Of a DNA stretch of 64,000 nt, positions 32,906-42,264 are shown one piece after another; position 1 is the first letter of the stretch; every line of letters begins with the position of its first letter. Both the position numbers and the translations under genes were made by a program. Location: assembly GCF_014697615.1 (NCBI RefSeq), contig NZ_JACJSD010000026.1, positions 29,667-93,666 on the forward strand. Direction: 5' to 3'. The stretch comes from Nostoc sp. FACHB-280 (GTDB lineage: Bacteria; Cyanobacteriota; Cyanobacteriia; Cyanobacteriales; Nostocaceae). The notes under the pieces were generated by a model that saw only the letters and a list, made by a program, of their open reading frames with translations, was not told the origin of the DNA and searched no databases.

Positions 32906-35122
32906 TTAGCGTCGTCTGATGCCTCTAAAAACAGAGTTAGCTTGTTCGTCGCTATTTGGTGTTTCTACTTCGACAATTTCAGCACTGGTACTCTTTTTGT
33001 AATATTGCTGATAATAGTCATGGGAAACAGGTGTGGAATCTTTTGATTTGTTGGCAATCATCCCTAACAGGGGTGTACCAGAGATTTGAATTTCTTCTAA
33101 TACTTGCTTGAGAGCAGTACGTTTCAAATGACCCAAACCAGCTACCATGACAATCCCATTGGTGTTAGATGCTAACAGGTACGCATCAGCAAACCCTAGC
33201 AATGGGGGAGTGTCATAAATTACTAAATCAAAGCTACTTTGCAGTTCGTTCATTAAATCCTGCATTTTCTTAGAAGCCAGTAACCTAACGGAATCGGGAG
33301 GTGTTGGCCCCGCAGTCATAACAAATAGATTATCTTCTACTGGCGATCGCTCAATCACATTTTCCCAATCTAAATCTTGGGCAATGACATCAGTCAAACC
33401 CTGAACATTCAGTACACCCAGACGTTGATGCAAACTAGGACAACGCAGGTTAGAATCTACCAGCAACACTCTCTGCCCCATTGCCGCAGCGGCCTGTGCT
33501 AAATGTACAGCTACCGTAGATTTCCCATCTCCCTGGCCAGCAGAACTAATTACCAAAGAGCGAATCGGGTCATCGGAACCCAATAACATGATATTGGTGT
33601 AGAGCGATCGGAAAATCTCAAAGAAAGAAGCCCGATTCGTTTGTTGTAAGCCTCTAGATAAAGCTGATTGTGGTGCTGCTTCTAATTCTTTTCTTAAAGG
33701 TACAATTCCCAGTAATGGCAACTTAGTACTGTTCTTCAACTCTTGAACCGTGTAGAAAATATTACTCAATTTATCAACAATTAAAGCTGCCCCTATACCC
33801 AACACCAATCCTAAAACTCCACCAATTGCTAAGTTAAATTTGGCACTGTTAGAGATTGCACTTGGTTTATTAACTGCCGCTAATTTTGGATCAAGTAATC
33901 GCCAAGGTTGTTGTTTTTGAGATTTTTCAATTTCTAGTGCTTGTTGTTTAGTAGTAAATTGCGTTAAAGAACTGTTAGCAATTTCTAATTGTTGTTGAAT
34001 ATTGGTATAGGTACGAGTCAGAGTAGCTAAGTATCTTACGTCGTTATTCAGAGTTTTGATTTTGTCATATAAAAACTGGTCACGAGCAGAAACCGAGCGG
34101 ATTTGGCTTTGCAACTCTCTTTGCAGACGCATTTCCTCCCCAGCCAACAAAGGCAACAAATAAGCTTTCCTATCTCTTAGAGTCAGCATAGCTGGATTGT
34201 CTGGTGTATATATTGCTGCCTTTTGAGCGATTTCAATATCAACGGTTTGGATTTGATCTAGTATCTTTTGATAACGTCCATTTTCACTCAGTAAAGAATT
34301 ACCTGCCCTTTCACCAGGGTTTCTGGCTAATTCTCTTTGCAAATCTTGATATCTAGCAACTAATTGTTCTAGTTGTAAGCGATTTTCTATTCGCTGTTGT
34401 CGCAACCCAGCCAGTTGACTAGCCAATTCTTGCGATCTTTGGGCTGGATCAATGAGATTATTTTCTACTTGTAAATTGCGGAGTTGATTTTGCCAATATT
34501 TTACTCTTGCTTCTATTGGCTGTCTTTGTTTATCAACAAACTCAATCGCCTGATCAACATCTAATTGACGTTCTTGTAAACTATAAGCTAAATAAGCATC
34601 AGCTAATAGCTTAGAAACATCACTAACTAATTTTGGGTCTGGGTGTGTATATTGGACAGTTAAAATATCCGGTGATTGTGAGCCGATATTTAAACCAGAA
34701 ACTAGCAAATTATAAGTAATGTATGGGTATTTGGGCTTGAGCTTCTCAACAATCGGATCAAGTACTCTGGGACTACGCAAGACTTGAATAGTTGTATTAC
34801 CACCATCTCCTTTGCCTGATGAGACTGCAACCCTGGGAGTCGCATCTTCATCAGAAATGGTTTGAGGCACACTAGCTATAACCTTAGTCTCACCAGTTAC
34901 CTGCTTCGTTAAAATATCAAACGAACCGAGATACACTGGAGGATCAGTTTCTGCCTTTAACACCGCTGCTGTAGCCACTAAAGCAGTTATCCCAGAAATT
35001 ATCAGCAATCGACGACGCAAAATCGCAAAAATCTGGCCTATATGCAATTCATCATCATCATTGTTGTTAAACTGAGCAGATTTAGCTTGTGACAGGTAAG
35101 GGTGTTTTTCTGACTTCAGCAT
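32906..35122 (-). CDS. Wzc/GumC-type polysaccharide co-polymerase and tyrosine autokinase
   Basis: 738 aa. Membrane segments lie at about 37-55 and 430-452, with a coiled-coil periplasmic part between them. BY-kinase: Walker A SSAGQGDGKSTVAVHL, Walker A' VLLVDSNLRCPSLH, Walker B LVIYDTPPLLGFADA. A tyrosine cluster HDYYQQYYKK (Tyr703, 704, 707, 708) lies near the end, the usual autophosphorylation site. It should control exopolysaccharide polymerisation and export. With the tail-less relative at 27259 it brackets a 5-gene envelope region. No polymerase, flippase or glycosyltransferase of the pathway is in the immediate neighbourhood. Confidence 0.9.
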   Translation of the reverse strand: MLKSEKHPYLSQAKSAQFNNNDDDELHIGQIFAILRRRLLIISGITALVATAAVLKAETDPPVYLGSFDILTKQVTGETKVIASVPQTISDEDATPRVAVSSGKGDGGNTTIQVLRSPRVLDPIVEKLKPKYPYITYNLLVSGLNIGSQSPDILTVQYTHPDPKLVSDVSKLLADAYLAYSLQERQLDVDQAIEFVDKQRQPIEARVKYWQNQLRNLQVENNLIDPAQRSQELASQLAGLRQQRIENRLQLEQLVARYQDLQRELARNPGERAGNSLLSENGRYQKILDQIQTVDIEIAQKAAIYTPDNPAMLTLRDRKAYLLPLLAGEEMRLQRELQSQIRSVSARDQFLYDKIKTLNNDVRYLATLTRTYTNIQQQLEIANSSLTQFTTKQQALEIEKSQKQQPWRLLDPKLAAVNKPSAISNSAKFNLAIGGVLGLVLGIGAALIVDKLSNIFYTVQELKNSTKLPLLGIVPLRKELEAAPQSALSRGLQQTNRASFFEIFRSLYTNIMLLGSDDPIRSLVISSAGQGDGKSTVAVHLAQAAAAMGQRVLLVDSNLRCPSLHQRLGVLNVQGLTDVIAQDLDWENVIERSPVEDNLFVMTAGPTPPDSVRLLASKKMQDLMNELQSSFDLVIYDTPPLLGFADAYLLASNTNGIVMVAGLGHLKRTALKQVLEEIQISGTPLLGMIANKSKDSTPVSHDYYQQYYKKSTSAEIVEVETPNSDEQANSVFRGIRRR

Positions 35123-35499
35123 AGTGTTTGTAAATTAAACGACAGGGATTTGATGCAGTAAAAACTAGGACGTGTATTTTGGCGTAGATGTTGGGAATGC
35201 TTATAAGTTACCTTGTCTGTTGCTATGCCCTGGCAAATTTTGGAATTGACTAACTAACCAATACATTAGACAAATTTAAGTACATATGTATTATGAAAAA
35301 CTTAGTTCATACACTTATTGCTGTGGTTAAAGTTTTACAAATACAGTTTAGTAAAGGGTAACGCAATACAAATACAGTAACATTGCGTAGCATAAATTTG
35401 TTAGCTTTGCTGAATATTATTTTTGGGCTATACAAAATTTTTACTGAAACAACACGAAATTTTTAACTTTCGACTCTGTAAAAATTATCTAAGACCCCA
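35123..35499. other. AT-rich spacer upstream of the Wzc-like gene
   Basis: No gene seen. It contains the promoter region of the minus-strand Wzc-like gene, with no convincing boxes or long repeats. It ends at the 32-bp palindrome. Confidence 0.4.
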
Positions 35500-35531
35500 A
35501 GTAGAGACTTGTGTATACACAAGTCTCTACT
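35500..35531. repeat. Perfect 32-bp palindrome, copy 2 of dispersed repeat
   Basis: AGTAGAGACTTGTGTA is followed directly by its reverse complement TACACAAGTCTCTACT. It lies 6 bases after the stop of the minus-strand EF-hand protein gene, so it may also end that transcript. The 30-bp palindrome at 10941-10970 has the same outer GTAGAGAC and central GTATAC. Confidence 0.85.
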
Positions 35532-35536
35532 TAGCC

Positions 35537-36778
35537 TTAATTAAACCAAGCTGCGAACTGGAAGAATTGCCCTCGGAAAACTTCTAACAACCGTAACCAA
35601 GTATTTGTATCTGTGACTTTACCTAACTCTAAATAAGGTGCAGGAGCAGTTCCTTGCACCCATAAAACTAAATCAAAGGTTTGCGGCTGAGTGAAGACCT
35701 TGTTGAGATTAATACCTCTAACTTCGCGTTTTCTCCAGAGAGGGACTAGTTTTTGACCTGTTAATAACGCATCAGCCTCATTTAAAAAAGTCAGCCACTC
35801 ATCAATCATGGGTTTAGTGACGACTGCATTGGGAATTACCCCTTTTTGTTGAGGATTGGGTAGCCATTCCCGGTCATTATCAGTTTCGGCTAAAATCAAA
35901 TCCCAAGATTGACGACTTAAGGCTGTGACTGTGCGTAAATTTTCCATTGCAGTGGTTAAACGTTCTGGTTCAGCCACGGGAAAATTCATCAGATGAACAA
36001 ACGCAACGATGTCGGTAATAATATCAAAGTCAAAACTACCAGATGGGCTTCTACCCTCAACCAGAAAGGGATAGGGGGTTTTTGGTTGAGCAAAAATTAA
36101 ATGAGCCGTGGCATCAAAAAGTTTACTTTCATCGTAAGCTAAAACGATCTGAGCGATCGCAGATAGTAAATTGCAGTATCCCCTTAGCCAAATTACATCA
36201 CCTGCATCAAAAGCGATCGCTAAATTTTGGGCAGCTTTTTCACTGGCTGGTATCCCTGTCAATAAGCTAAAAGTCTTCCAGAAAGATTCATCTTCTACTA
36301 ACTTACCATCTCCGTTGATATCCAACCTTGTTAAACCCAGCCTCAGCGGTAACTTAACTTGATTATCTTTGATTGGTTCCAGGGTATCCTTGACTTGAGT
36401 TAAATCATTGAGTAAATTTTGCAGAACATTTCGTGTATCTTGATATGTGACTGGCTCTGGTTTAGGATTTATCGGTACAGGCAAACGTAAAATCGGGAAA
36501 AACTGGGTAACAAAATTTTGCTGCACACCGTAACGGTAAAGCGACTGGGTTAATCTTTGAGTTGCACCCATCAACTGCACAACTCCCAACTTAAATCGCG
36601 TCAAATCATCATTGTTGTTTTCTTGGAGTTTGGCCGTAAAAGCTGCTTCTGCTTCCTGAAATTGAGCATTTATCAGATACTCCTCAATATCCGAAGAAGG
36701 TGTTGCCGATTTCACTAGCGGCGTAAATGAGAATAATAGGCTAAGGACTAGTAAAAGAGAACAAACAAAAAGGCGCAT
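35537..36778 (-). CDS. Exported protein with an EF-hand loop, unknown function
   Basis: 413 aa. Signal peptide MRLFVCSLLLVLSLLFSFTPLVKSA, cleavage near residue 25. TPR-like helical repeats seem to start with EYLINAQFQEAEAAFTAKL. A calcium-loop-like DINGDGKLVEDE sits near residue 154, with Asp, Asn, Asp, Gly and Glu at EF-hand positions 1, 3, 5, 6 and 12. The rest is alpha-helical, with several Trp-rich conserved-looking blocks near the end (FRGQFFQFAAWF). I do not recognise the family. Calcium binding in the periplasm is a fair inference; anything beyond that is not. Confidence 0.7.
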   Translation of the reverse strand: MRLFVCSLLLVLSLLFSFTPLVKSATPSSDIEEYLINAQFQEAEAAFTAKLQENNNDDLTRFKLGVVQLMGATQRLTQSLYRYGVQQNFVTQFFPILRLPVPINPKPEPVTYQDTRNVLQNLLNDLTQVKDTLEPIKDNQVKLPLRLGLTRLDINGDGKLVEDESFWKTFSLLTGIPASEKAAQNLAIAFDAGDVIWLRGYCNLLSAIAQIVLAYDESKLFDATAHLIFAQPKTPYPFLVEGRSPSGSFDFDIITDIVAFVHLMNFPVAEPERLTTAMENLRTVTALSRQSWDLILAETDNDREWLPNPQQKGVIPNAVVTKPMIDEWLTFLNEADALLTGQKLVPLWRKREVRGINLNKVFTQPQTFDLVLWVQGTAPAPYLELGKVTDTNTWLRLLEVFRGQFFQFAAWFN

Positions 36779-37066
36779 AAGTTTTCACCTCATAAATTGA
36801 TTTGTTTGCGCTACTTTAACCTAAATCATCCATAAGCCTGTCAAAGAATAGCTAAAAGTCTAGTTTAGGTGACAGGTGATAGGTGACAGATAACGGTCTA
36901 AAAGCACAATCTTTGGGTGTAATTCATGGTAATTGCTGTATAGCAGATAGCATCATTTTTTAATTGCAACAGCTTTTTTACGGAAATTAACGCAACACTT
37001 CCCACAATTGCGGAAATTATTGGTTACGATTGTCTGGATTTTAAAGCTGGTGGGGTATGAATCTCT

Positions 37067-37537
37067 GTGTGGCGTAAATATAGTTTTATTACTAGTGTTA
37101 GTCTAAGTCTTGCTTTATTAGTTACTGGTTGTGAAAATAAAACCTCCCAGTGTCAGCGACTAATTCAAGTCGTGAACGAAGGAAATGCTCTTATTGATCA
37201 AAATAAAGGCAAGCAAGCTGTTACTAGCTTGCAATTATCTAAAGATTTAGAAGCGATTAATACATCTTTAGAAGAATTAAAATTGGCCGATCCCCAACTC
37301 AAAGAATATCAAAGTCGTTTTCAAAAGGTGTTTGATAACCTCAGTCATGCTATAGCTAAGGCGGCTCAAGCTTTGGCTGCTGCAAAAACAGCCGAAGCTT
37401 CACCAACGGGTAGAGAAAAAATTAAAAAAGCCAGAACCGACATTGATAACGCCTTAACAGCCGCCGCTAAAACTGCTGGCAAAGAATCAGATAATTTAAT
37501 GAATGATCTGAATAAATACTGTACCCAGTCGGAATAA
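37067..37537 (+). CDS. Putative lipoprotein, 156 aa
   Basis: It begins at GTG 37067 with a signal sequence and lipobox LLVTGC (Cys22). The mature part is helical: NEGNALIDQNKGKQAV, then LEELKLADPQLKEYQ and an Ala/Lys-rich stretch (AKAAQALAAAKTAEA). Two more cysteines lie at SQC and KYC. It resembles small cyanobacterial lipoproteins of unknown role. A clear terminator follows at 37612. Confidence 0.65.
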   Translation: MWRKYSFITSVSLSLALLVTGCENKTSQCQRLIQVVNEGNALIDQNKGKQAVTSLQLSKDLEAINTSLEELKLADPQLKEYQSRFQKVFDNLSHAIAKAAQALAAAKTAEASPTGREKIKKARTDIDNALTAAAKTAGKESDNLMNDLNKYCTQSE

Positions 37538-37611
37538 AAGTCTGAAGTGTGTAGACGCGCGGTGGCTTGCCGCAGGCTAGTCTGAAGTATCAAGTGTGAA
37601 GATTGAGATTG

Positions 37612-37637
37612 AAACCCTACCGAGGTGGGGTTTTTTG
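37612..37637 (+). terminator. Intrinsic terminator of the lipoprotein gene
   Basis: AAACCCTAC pairs with GTGGGGTTT (one G-U) around CGAG, followed by six T residues. It lies 75 bases after the stop, behind a dispersed repeat of the TAGACGCGCGGTGGCTTGCCG type at about 37552-37580. Confidence 0.75.
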
Positions 37638-37870
37638 TTGCGTCACTTTATTCACCAGCTGCTTTGTTGCCATTGAATTCAAGTGGGTCACGCCGCCAAT
37701 TTTAGTTAACGCCTGATTTTTATGTTGTGGATATTACCCAACTTCATAGCTGAATTTCGGACTTTAGACTTCATACTTCAAACTTTTTATAACTTTTTAT
37801 ACAGAAATATCCTGAAGAACACCAGAAAACTTTGTCAAAAGAAATATTGGTGTTAGTCAACAGATATACC

Positions 37871-39769
37871 ATGAGTGACCTAAGTCTACTGATGCTAGGC
37901 GTATTGACAGCCGGGCAAACATCTCCACCTAGTAATTTACCAGAACCGCCTGTAGTTCAGTCAGACAGAGAAATACAGCAGCTAAAAACAGAAAATTTCT
38001 CCGAAATTTCTCCACCTGCTGAAATCACGCCACCTGAATTTATGCCGTCGGATAGCACTGCCGAGGCGATGACGGCACCTGTAAATGACCAGTATCAAAA
38101 TCTACTTAATAAAAATCCGAAAAATACTAGTTCCAACAATTCTCTCAACCAAGAGTCGCAAATTCCAGCAGAGACTACACCAGAAATTTCTCCAGCGGTT
38201 CAATTACCAATTTCTCCAGAATCTCCCGCAGCACCAGAGTTTTCTGACACTATTGAATCAGATGATCAGATGTCGCAAGTGACATCGGTATCGCAATTAG
38301 ATGATGTCCAACCAAATGACTGGGCTTTTGGTGCTTTACAGTCTTTAGTTGAGCGTTATGGCTGTATTACAGGACATAACAACGGCAAGTATTTAGGTAA
38401 TAGTGCTGTCAATCGTTATGAATTTGCTCATAGTTTAAATATTTGTTTGAATCAGATTCAAGAATTAATTACTAAAACTCAAGGTAATACTGTTAGTCAA
38501 GCAGATTTAGACCAAATCCAAAGATTACAAATTGAATTTCAAAAGGAATTACAAGAAGTAGCGCAACGTGTTGATGTTTTAGAAAATAAAAATATTGAAT
38601 TAAAGTCTCATCAGTTTTCGACGACAACTCGACTATTTGGACAAGCTATTTTTAGCCTTCAAGGCACAAATACAACTAATGTGGATTTGTTTCCTAGAGA
38701 TGGGGTGCCAGAACGGCAAGGTAAAACTAATCTAACTTTTACAAATGGTGTCCAGTTAACTTTAGCAACATCATTTACTGGAAAAGATTTATTAATTACA
38801 GGACTATCGGCAGGAAATTTAGGTTCTAATGCTTCGCTAATTTCTCATAATATGGGGCGCTTGAGTTTTGAATCGAATACTGAGAATGGAGTCGTTATTA
38901 ATGATTTATCTTATCGATTTTTATTGGCAGATAATTTAGGAATTGTAGTAGGTTCATCTGGAGTGAATGCAGCTACAACTTTTCGCGGAATTAACCCGTT
39001 AGAAGGTTCTGGAGATGGGGCAATTTCGCAATTTGGTCAACGAAATCCGATTTTAAATATTGGTAACGGCACTGGTGGTATAGGTTTTGACTGGGAAATT
39101 AGCGATCGCATCAGTCTTCAAGGTGTATACAGTTCCGAAATCGCCAGTTTTCCCGGTAATGCCAATTTAGCTGGCTTATTTGGTGGTAGATATAGCGCAG
39201 GCGCACAACTGACTCTCGCACCCACCGACAATCTAGATATCGGCATACATTACATATATTCCCACTCACCGAATGATTTACTGGGTACTGGCATTGGTGA
39301 CGCGCAATTAATTTCGCCATTTGCACCCACTACAGCGTTTAATACCCATGCGGTTGGTGCAACTATAGCATGGCGTTTAAATGATCATTTGCAGTTGGGT
39401 GGCTGGGGTGGTTTTTCTACTTCTAAACCAGCTAATCTCTCTGGTAGTGTAGAAACTACTAATTGGATGGTATTTGCGGCGTTACCAAATTTAGGTAAGG
39501 CTGGAAATCTTGGCGGTATTTTAGTGGGACAACCGCCCAAAATTAGCTCCAGCAACTTACCCGATGGCTACAATTTTCCTAACTTCTCGAATGGGGGAAC
39601 GCCAGGGGGACGTAGCGATACATCACTACATATAGAACTTTTTTATCGCGCCCAACTCAATGACCGTCTTTCCCTGACACCGGGCTTATTAGTTGTGTTC
39701 AATCCTGATCATAATGCTGCTAATGACCCTTTGATAGTAGGCGCATTAAGAGCAGCTTTCCGGTTTTAA
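37871..39769 (+). CDS. SLH-domain outer-membrane porin, iron-uptake type
   Basis: 632 aa from ATG 37871; a TTG 39 bases earlier is also in frame. An N-terminal Pro/Glu/Ser-rich region of about 130 residues is followed by an SLH domain (QLDDVQPNDWAFGALQSLVERYGCITGH), then a coiled coil, then a C-terminal beta-barrel with alternating residues ending in LRAAFRF (terminal Phe). This is the architecture of cyanobacterial SLH/OprB porins, several of which are named iron-uptake porins. The signal sequence is poor (LSLLMLGVLTAGQTS), so the real start may be missed or altered. Confidence 0.85.
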   Translation: MSDLSLLMLGVLTAGQTSPPSNLPEPPVVQSDREIQQLKTENFSEISPPAEITPPEFMPSDSTAEAMTAPVNDQYQNLLNKNPKNTSSNNSLNQESQIPAETTPEISPAVQLPISPESPAAPEFSDTIESDDQMSQVTSVSQLDDVQPNDWAFGALQSLVERYGCITGHNNGKYLGNSAVNRYEFAHSLNICLNQIQELITKTQGNTVSQADLDQIQRLQIEFQKELQEVAQRVDVLENKNIELKSHQFSTTTRLFGQAIFSLQGTNTTNVDLFPRDGVPERQGKTNLTFTNGVQLTLATSFTGKDLLITGLSAGNLGSNASLISHNMGRLSFESNTENGVVINDLSYRFLLADNLGIVVGSSGVNAATTFRGINPLEGSGDGAISQFGQRNPILNIGNGTGGIGFDWEISDRISLQGVYSSEIASFPGNANLAGLFGGRYSAGAQLTLAPTDNLDIGIHYIYSHSPNDLLGTGIGDAQLISPFAPTTAFNTHAVGATIAWRLNDHLQLGGWGGFSTSKPANLSGSVETTNWMVFAALPNLGKAGNLGGILVGQPPKISSSNLPDGYNFPNFSNGGTPGGRSDTSLHIELFYRAQLNDRLSLTPGLLVVFNPDHNAANDPLIVGALRAAFRF

Positions 39770-39795
39770 TTCCGTAAGCATGTAAATGTAATCAC

Positions 39796-39812
39796 AAGGG
39801 GCTAAACCCCTT
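39796..39812 (+). terminator. Hairpin after the porin gene
   Basis: AAGGGG CTAAA CCCCTT, extended by CACA/TGTG-type pairing, lies 27 bases after the porin stop. The T-run is weak (TTTCT). Confidence 0.45.
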
Positions 39813-39884
39813 TCTGTGTTGCCTTATTACCTTTGACTGTCAGCAATCTTCCAACATATCCAATTTATATTTCGACTTTTTGCT

Positions 39885-39915
39885 CACGCACTAGAAATCT
39901 AATGCGTGTTGTTTT
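39885..39915 (+). terminator. Intrinsic terminator-like hairpin before the exported protein gene
   Basis: CACGCACTAGA (39885-39895) pairs with TCTAATGCGTG (39898-39908), with one mismatch, followed by TTGTTTTT. It is the better terminator of the two after the porin gene. It lies only 28 bases before the next start, so it could instead attenuate that gene. Confidence 0.5.
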
Positions 39916-39943
39916 TGATGAGTAAATCAGGAGCAAATTTTTT

Positions 39944-41008
39944 ATGCAATTCAATTCATCAGTAACAAAGATTAGCTGTGCAGTTTTAGGTAGTAGTAGT
40001 TTAGCCGCAATGTTGCTTGGGTTGACTGGTAGTAGTGCTTCTGCTCAATTAATCATTCAAAGCACTGGTACAATTTCAGGAACCTTGGAGCTACCCAGTT
40101 TCAACCCCAATTTTAATAACTCCGTCACACGCATTGATACTGACTCTCAAGGAGTTTATCAACGAAATATCGGTACCGCCAGTAGACCCAATTATGTACC
40201 TGTCTATAAGTCAGATTATGTAAAGGTACTAACACGCAATGACGGCAGTTTGCGTTATGTGGTTGACTTTAAAGGCATCCCGGTGATTTCTTTTAATGGG
40301 GTTTTGACTTCGCCGGCGCTGTCTGGTGGTCAATTGACACCCTTTACTTATCAAGGAAAAATCCCGAATATTACCTTTCAAGGTATCGTACAAGATGAAT
40401 TTGGGTTTGCCAAAGCTTTCTATACGGGGATTGTCACCGACCCCCAAACAGGTAAACAATATCAAGGTACTTTTCAGTTAAATGGCCAAGGGCCAAGATA
40501 TAGCGATCGCAATGGTGGCGAAAGTCCTACAGTCTTTGATTATAAGTCTGATATTCCCGGTACTACGCCAGATCCGACACCCTATGAAATGAAAAATACT
40601 CCTTTGGTAAGGTTGACAATTACCGTACCTGCTGACGCTACCCTGATTAATCCTGGTGGTGGAACTACTCCAACTCCCACAACTCCCACCCCACCTAGCG
40701 TTAATAACCCTTCAACTTCTACACCTACCCCCAGTACACCAATTCCAGTATCAGTAGATAGTGGTGCGATCGCCACAACTCCCATAAAATCTAATCTTGG
40801 CGGGACATCTGGTCAATCTACTCCATCACCTTCTACTGACTCCAATATGGAATTCAGCAGCGGTTATTCTCCGACAGCTAACCCTGTCAGTTTAGAAGTT
40901 TCTCCTGTCGCAGCAAAGATTTGTCACGATGATTCTCTCAATTGTCGCCCGCAAGTAACTGCAACTAAACAAGCAATTGGCCCCCGTAGCCGCGTTCTAG
41001 TGCGTTAG
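39944..41008 (+). CDS. Exported protein with Pro/Thr-rich C-terminal region, unknown function
   Basis: 354 aa. Signal peptide with Ala-rich end ASAQ (cleavage near residue 35). Residues 36-210 form a beta-rich domain (STGTISGTLELP, ITFQGIVQDEFGFAKAFYTG). Residues about 235-290 are a low-complexity Pro/Thr/Ser linker (GGTTPTPTTPTPP). The end has two cysteines (KICHDDSLNCRP) that could form a disulphide. AGGAG lies about 12 bases upstream. I do not recognise it. A cell-surface or periplasmic location is likely. Confidence 0.65.
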   Translation: MQFNSSVTKISCAVLGSSSLAAMLLGLTGSSASAQLIIQSTGTISGTLELPSFNPNFNNSVTRIDTDSQGVYQRNIGTASRPNYVPVYKSDYVKVLTRNDGSLRYVVDFKGIPVISFNGVLTSPALSGGQLTPFTYQGKIPNITFQGIVQDEFGFAKAFYTGIVTDPQTGKQYQGTFQLNGQGPRYSDRNGGESPTVFDYKSDIPGTTPDPTPYEMKNTPLVRLTITVPADATLINPGGGTTPTPTTPTPPSVNNPSTSTPTPSTPIPVSVDSGAIATTPIKSNLGGTSGQSTPSPSTDSNMEFSSGYSPTANPVSLEVSPVAAKICHDDSLNCRPQVTATKQAIGPRSRVLVR

Positions 41009-41471
41009 TTGCTGATGAAAGGGAATAGGGAACGGCAACAGTTTACCTTGTCCCTGTTCCCTCTCCGAAGAAGCCAAATTTTCCATTTTTCAGGAATTGG
41101 CTCAGGGGGGATTGTAGCTAAACCATGACTAAAAAATACGACCTCCTAGAGCAAAAACTATACTGGGAGTTTGGGTAGCAGTTTTGCGGCTCATACTTCC
41201 AGATTTCTGCTGAATATACCCTTAATAATTTTCTGGTTATACTAGTACAAAAAGTGTGAACTCTGAAATGGGTCAACCTGTATAAACAGCAGCCAAGCCA
41301 TTTGTCAGAGATAGTATATTTATCTATCCACTGTCAGATTTATAAAACCTGACAAAGAACATACAAAAAATCACACAGCTAATCTTTACCCAACTGATCA
41401 GTCAACCACAGCAGTTAAGGCTGTACAAACAACAAAACTACATCAATCACACATCTGGCAAGCGAGCATTT
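41009..41471. other. Spacer without a gene
   Basis: No convincing frame or RNA was found. GGGAATAGGGAACGG and CCCTGTTCCCT (about 41020-41062) could form a loose hairpin after the upstream gene. The rest is unremarkable, AT-rich sequence leading into the DUF1361 gene. Confidence 0.45.
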
Positions 41472-42143
41472 ATGAAAGAGGAATTGATTGTATTGATAGT
41501 CAGAGTTTTACAGGTCTTGCGAATCAATATGAATTGGATGACGTGGAACCTGTTTTTGGCTTTCATACCTTTGGTCTTAAGTGTTTGGTTGTTCCGCACT
41601 CGCCGGGGACGTTCTTGGGTTTGGTGGTTGGGATTTATTGTATTTTATGCTTTCTTGCCAAATGCACCTTATTTATTAACCGATGTCATTCACCTGATCG
41701 ACGATATTCGGACAATCCAATCAGTGTGGATGATTACTTTAGTACTCATTCCAGTTTATTTGTTGGTAATTTTTGCCGGATTTGAAGCTTACGTTATCTC
41801 TTTAATTAATTTAGGATACTATTTACACAGAATTGGCAAAAGTCATTGGATTTTTAGAGTTGAGTTAATTACTCATGCTCTGTGTGCTGTTGGCATTTAT
41901 TGGGGAAGATTTCTGCGTTTCAACAGTTGGGATTTTATTACGCAACCGGATGCTTTATTAACTAAAGGTGTAGAAGAGCTTTTAGGTAAACAGCCTTTAG
42001 TGATTATAACTATTACTTTTGTGATTCTGCTTGGTTTGCACTGGCTCATGAAACGAGTGAGTTTGGGTTTTGTGAATCAAACACCACAAAGAATGGTAGC
42101 TAACTCAAATTCAGCTAATACTGATACACCCAATGCTGGATAA
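41472..42143 (+). CDS. DUF1361 membrane protein
   Basis: 223 aa with about six membrane segments. The conserved DUF1361 loop reads FLPNAPYLLTDVIHL, followed by WGRFLRFNSWDF. The family is common in cyanobacteria and Firmicutes and has no known activity. Two ATGs lie near the start (41472 and 41529 region); the longer form is kept because its first segment adds a helix, although MNWMTWN (41529) is the more usual family start. A strong terminator follows at 42185. Confidence 0.85.
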   Translation: MKEELIVLIVRVLQVLRINMNWMTWNLFLAFIPLVLSVWLFRTRRGRSWVWWLGFIVFYAFLPNAPYLLTDVIHLIDDIRTIQSVWMITLVLIPVYLLVIFAGFEAYVISLINLGYYLHRIGKSHWIFRVELITHALCAVGIYWGRFLRFNSWDFITQPDALLTKGVEELLGKQPLVIITITFVILLGLHWLMKRVSLGFVNQTPQRMVANSNSANTDTPNAG

Positions 42144-42184
42144 GTAGAAACTTTAGTTCAAATATTTACATAACAATTTGAATT

Positions 42185-42212
42185 AATACGCCACTATCTG
42201 GCGTATTTTTTA
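42185..42212 (+). terminator. Intrinsic terminator of the DUF1361 gene
   Basis: AATACGCCA (42185-42193), loop CTATC and TGGCGTATT (42199-42207) make a perfect 9-bp stem followed by a T-run. Confidence 0.8.
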
Positions 42213-42226
42213 TTCATTGTGTCTTT

Positions 42227-42259
42227 AGATCCCCGACTTCTTTGAGAAGTCGGGGATCT
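42227..42259. repeat. Hairpin-forming dispersed repeat, copy 2 (perfect)
   Basis: A 15-bp perfect stem, AGATCCCCGACTTCT (42227-42241) with AGAAGTCGGGGATCT (42245-42259), a 3-base loop, then TTTTT. It belongs with the degenerate copy at 2310-2342. It could also act as a second terminator. Confidence 0.85.
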
Positions 42260-42264
42260 TTTTG

